DNA of 64,000 nucleotides from Chamaelirium japonicum (taxonomy: Eukaryota; Streptophyta; Magnoliopsida; Liliales; Melanthiaceae), in NCBI GenBank assembly GCA_947650365.1, contig OX393551.1, positions 93,780,697 through 93,844,696 of the forward strand. The letters run 5' to 3'. Positions 59,318-64,000 of this stretch are shown here, one piece after another. How positions within the stretch are numbered: position 1 is the stretch's first letter; the number at the start of each line of letters is the position of its first letter. Under the pieces are notes generated by a model that saw only the letters and a program-made list of their open reading frames with translations, was not told the origin of the DNA and did no database searches. The translations under genes and the position numbers were made by a program.

Positions 59318-60270
59318 AGTATTATGTCAACGTTATTATGATTATCATAGTAATATTACTAAATTTTTTTTAATTAAATTAATAATTTATTTAATTATTA
59401 GATAATTTAATAATTTAAATAATTTAATAATAATTTTTTTATTAAATAATTAATTAATTTACTTATTTAATTATATAGTTATTTAATTAAATTTATTTAT
59501 TTATTATTATTATTAAATTATTAAACATTTAAATTAGGTTAACTTTTTAATTATTTAAATTATTAAATAAATAAATAATAGTTTAATTATATACTTATTC
59601 AATTTATTTATTTTAATTGGTATTTCTTAAAATATTATTATATTATTAAATAATTAAAAAATTAGCCTACTATTTAAATATTTAAAAACTTATTTAGTGA
59701 AGAAATATATTAAATAGATTATTTACAAAAACAAATAAATAATTTAATTATTAAATAATTTTATAGTTTAATAAATAATAATGAAATAAATTATTTTGTA
59801 ATTAAATAATTAAATCATTAAATAATTAATTTATGAAATTATGAAATTTTAATTAAAATTAATAAAAAAATTAATTATTTTATTAAGTAATAAAATAAAA
59901 AATAATTTAATAACTATTTACTTGTTATTTAAATAATTAGTTAATTATTTGAACATATGAATAATAAAATATTTTTTAAATAACTTAATATTTTTTTAAA
60001 TAATCAAATAAATATTTATTTATTTTAATATTTAAATAAAAATAAATTATTTAAATAATTTAGTAATTTATTTATATGGATAAATAAATATTTATTTAAT
60101 TATATAAATATTTAATAATTTAATTTATTAAACTAATTAAATTAATTAAATAATAAGAAGTAAAGAAGGAAGATGAAGTACACCCGAATTTTTTACTTTA
60201 AAAATAATTTATATTTTTCTTTAAAAAAATTTAAAATATTACAACTGTTATAAGATCGTTCGATAGGATG
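59318..60270 (+). repeat. AT-rich block, full-length copy (~0.95 kb)
   Basis: It begins agtattatgtcaacgttatt with 'atgattatcatagtaatatt' and ends aagaagtaaagaaggaagat, gaattttttactttaaaaat and aagatcgttcgataggatg before a promoter block. It is the longest of the four full copies. Confidence 0.6.
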
Positions 60271-63200
60271 ACTATCCACCGTCAGTCCTCTCCCATAGAT
60301 TAGGGTTTCCCATAGATTGTTAGGCCCTAAGTAAGCTTACCCTATAAATAATATACGACCCCTTTCCCATAGATTACTTAGGCCCTAAGTAAGCTTACCC
60401 TATAAATAATATACGACCCCTTAAGGATAGGGCACGTTTGACGGCTCGCTCTTTTTCCCATTCACAACACGTTATCTGCACAAATATATCGAGCCCAGCT
60501 GACCAGTCACAAAAAATAAAGAGTGAAATTAAGACAGAATAGAGAAAAGAAGAGAGAAGAAAACAGAGAGATAAACGAAGAGAGAAGAGAGAAGAAGTCC
60601 TGCTCCAGTCCATTGGCCACGGGTATAGGTGTAAAGTAAGAAGGAATCTAAATTCCAAAACTCTACTTCTCATAAGAAGTGGAGTTTTGGATTTTAGATT
60701 CCTTCTTACTTCACACCTATACCCGTGTCCAATGTACTGAAGCAGGTCTTTTTCTATCTTCTCTCTTCATTTATCTCTATGTTCTCTTTGTTCTTTTTTC
60801 TTTTCTTCTCTCTCTTCTGTGTTCATTTCTCTCTTCGTTTTTTTACGACTGGTCGGTTGGGGTCGATATGTCTATACTGATAACGTGTTATAAGAAGAGA
60901 GAAGAAAAGAGAAGAGAATGAAGAGATAAACGAAGAGAGAAGTCTTATTTATGTCCATTTACCACTGGTATAGGTATGAAGTAAGAAGGAACCTATATTC
61001 CAAAACTCTATTTCTCAATAATACAATTAAATCTCTCTGTTCTCTTCTTGATCTCTTATATGGATTATGGTTTCCTATAGATTGCTTAGGCCCTAAGTAA
61101 GCTAACCTTATAAATAATATACAACCCCTTTGGGGTGGGGAATGTTTGATGGCTCTCTCTTTCTCCTATCACACAACACATTATCAGCACGAACATGTCG
61201 AGCCCAACCGACCAGTCATAAGAAAACGGAGAGAGAAACAAAGACAGAAGTGGAGTTTTAGAATTTAGATTCCTTCTAACTTCACACCTATAACCGTGGC
61301 TAATGGAGTAGAGCAAGACTTCTTCTCTCTTCTCTCTTTGTTTATTTCTCCGTTCTCTTCTATCTTCTTCCATATATTAGGGTTTTACATAGATTGCTTA
61401 GGCCCTAAGTAAGCTTACCCTATAAATAATATATGACCCCTTTAGGGTGGGGCATGTTTAATAGCTTTCTCTTTCTTCCATCTCAACACGTTATCAGCAC
61501 AAAAATATCGAGCCCATCTGACCAGTCGTATAAAAACGGAGAGAGAAACAAAGACAGAAGTGAAGTTTTGAAATTTAGATTCCTTCTTACTTCACACCAA
61601 TATCTGTGGCCAATAGACTGGAGTAGGACTTCTTCTATTTTCTCTCTTTATTTATCTCTCTATTCTCTTCTCTCTTCTTCTCTCTCTTCTGTGGAGTTTT
61701 GGAATTTAGATTCCTTCTTACTTCACACCTATACCCGTGACCAATGCACTGGAGTAGGACTTATTCTCCCTTCTATCTTTGTTTATATTTATGTTCTAGT
61801 CTCTCTTCTTCTCTCTCCTCTATCTTCGTTTCTCTCTCTGTTTTCTTATGAGTGGTCGGCAGGGCTCGATATGTTCGTGCTGATAACATATTAATAGATG
61901 GGAGAAAGAGCGAGCCATCAAACGTGCCCCACCGTAAAGGGGTCATATATTATTTATAGGGTAAGCTTACTTAGGGCCTAAGCAATCTATGGGAAACCCT
62001 AATCCATAAAAGAAGAGAGAAGAGAACGGAGAGATTAAATTATATTATTGAGAAGTGGAGTTTTGGAATTTAGATTCCTTCTTACTTTATACCTATACCC
62101 GTGACGAATAGACTGGAGCAGGACTTCTTCTCTATTCTCTCTTTGTTTATCTCTCCGTTCTCTTCTTTCTTCTTATCTCTTCTCACAACACATTATCAGT
62201 ACAAACATGTCAAGCCCAGCCGACCTGTCGTAAGAAAACGGAGAGAGAAACAAAGACGAAGAGAGAGAAGAAGAGAGAAGAGAATGGAGAGATAAATGAA
62301 GAGAGAAGAAGCCCTGCTCCAGTCCATTGGCCACGGGTATAGGTGTGAATTAAGAAGGAATCTAAATTCTAAAACTCTACTTCTTAATATTTATACGACC
62401 CCTTTATGGTGGGGTACATTTAACGGGTCTCTCTTTGTCCTATCTCACAAAACATTATCAGCATGAACATATCGAGCCCAACCAACCAGTCGTAAAAAAA
62501 TAGAAAGAGAAACAAAGACAGAAGTGGAGTTTTTGATTTTAGATTTCTTTTTACTTCACACCTATACCCGTGGCTAATAGACTGGAGCAGAACTTCTTCT
62601 CTCTTCTCTCTTTATTTATCTCTCTGTTTTCTTTTCTTTTCTTTTCTCTCTTCTATGGAGTTTTGGACTAGAGCAGAACTTTTTCTCCCTTCTATTTTCG
62701 TTTATCTCTCTGTTCTCTTCTCTATTCTGTCTTTGTTTCTCTCTCTATTTTCTTGTGACTTGTCGGCTGGGATCGATATGTTCGTGCTGATAACGTGTTG
62801 TGAGATGGGAGAGAGAAAGAGTCATCAAATATGCCCCACCCTAAAGGGGTCATAGAAATATTAAGAAGTGGAGTTTTGGAATTTAGATTCCTTCTTACTT
62901 CACAGCAATACCCATGACCAATAGCCTGGAGCAGGACTTCTTCTCTCTTCTCTGTTTGTTTATCTCTTCGTTCTCTTTTCTCTTCTTCTCTCTCTTCTGT
63001 CTTTATTTCTCTCTCTGTTTTCTTGTGACTGGTCGACTGGGCTTGGCATGTTCATGCTGATAACGTGTTATGAGAAGAGAGAAGAGAGAAGAGAAGGGAG
63101 AGATAAATGTATTATTTAATGGCTGGGCTCGATATGTTCATGCTGATAATGTGTTATAAGATGGGATAAAGAGAGAGCCATCATATGTGCCCCACCCTTT

Positions 63201-64000
63201 ATATTATTTATATGGTAAGCTTACTTAGGGCTTAAGCAATCAATGAAAAACCCTATTCCAAAAGAAAGATCCGACGGTGGATAATGAACTAGAGTAGGTC
63301 TTCTTCTCTCTTCTCTCTTCATTTATCTCTCTATTCTCTTCTTTCTTCTTTTTAATCTTCTATAGAGTTTTGGAATTTACATTCCTTCCTAATTCACACC
63401 TTTACCCGTGGTCAATGGACTGGACCAGGACTTCTTCTGTCTTCTTTTTTCATTTATTCCCTCTTCTTCTCTCTCTTCTGTCTTTGTTTCTCTCTCTCTC
63501 TTCTATCTTTGTTTTTATCTTCCTTTTCTTATGACTGGTCGGCTGGGCTCGACATGTTCGTGCTGATAACGTGTTTTAAGAAGAGAGAAGAAGAGAGAAG
63601 AGAATAGAAAGATAAACGAAGAGAGAAGAAGTCCTACTTACATCCATTTGTCATGGGTATAGGCATGAAGTAAGAAGGAATCTAAATTCTAACACTCCAC
63701 TTCTTAATAATATAATTATAATCTCTTCGTTCTCTTCTCTTTTCTCCCATAGATTAGGGTTTCCTATAGATTGCTTAGGCCCTAAGTAAGCTTACACCAT
63801 AAATAATATACGACCCCTTTTGGATGGGGCACGTTTGATGGCTCTCTATTTCTCCCATCTTACAATACGTTGTCAGATTTTTTCTGACTTCATATCTATA
63901 CCCGTGGCCAATGGAATAGAGCTGGACTTCTTTTCTCTTCTCTCTTTGTTTATCTCTTTGATCTCTTCTCTCTTCTTCTATCTCTTTTGTCTTCGTTTAT
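60271..64000. repeat. Mixed-orientation module array to the window end
   Basis: A doubled promoter block (60290-60360 and 60365-60430, as at 44130-44310), a plus-strand unit to 60670 meeting a minus-strand unit, then alternating units. Head-to-head junctions recur near 61255, 61560 and 62522, and a subunit dimer lies at 61568/61696. No gene. Confidence 0.6.

Overview
The window looks like repeat-dominated nuclear DNA of a flowering plant. It has no intact host gene, RNA gene or CRISPR array. The evidence for a plant is a plant-type Helitron with a Rep/Pif1-like transposase broken by short AT-rich introns, a plant-style solo LTR, and plant telo-box plus TATA motifs in the main repeat.

Layout. 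Positions 1-10135 form a giant imperfect palindrome, with arms of about 4.8 and 5.0 kb around a short AT-rich centre. Its outer ends carry matching LTR sequence. The right-hand LTR is a complete 1,954 bp solo LTR (9474-11427) flanked by the 5-bp duplication GCACG; only 662 bp of the left-hand copy lie inside the window. From 11433 to 48198, and again from 58990 to 64000, almost everything is one family of short non-coding modules in both orientations. In their apparent sense direction the modules read: promoter-like block (telo-box, CTATAAATA), a leader with the motif cacgttatcagcacga, a GA-rich tract, then a block around 'tgctccagtccattggccacgggtatagg'-type sequence, with or without a 0.7-0.95 kb AT-rich block before the next promoter block. 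I read this as a TRIM-like (terminal-repeat retrotransposon in miniature) family whose primer-binding site resembles the complement of the tRNA-Ile anticodon arm. That reading is inference.

A 10,791 bp Helitron on the minus strand (48199-58989) interrupts one of these modules. Both termini can be read, and removing it restores an uninterrupted repeat at an A|T target. Its transposase (54441-49689) keeps the HUH motif, paired tyrosines, Walker A and B and late helicase motifs, but has five in-frame stops and one frameshift. Between the transposase stop and the 3' hairpin lie a PHD-finger-like fragment with plausible splice sites and an unrecognised 94-codon ORF, which may be captured host sequence. 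The 4.5 kb upstream of the transposase holds a ~443-bp tandem array, a UTR/intron-like duplicated segment and a GA/G-rich tract.

Most short ORFs in the repeat arrays are chance readings of CT- or GA-rich tracts and are not annotated as genes. All boundaries were read by eye; module edges are good to tens of bases, while Helitron ends, LTR ends and splice/stop positions were indexed base by base.
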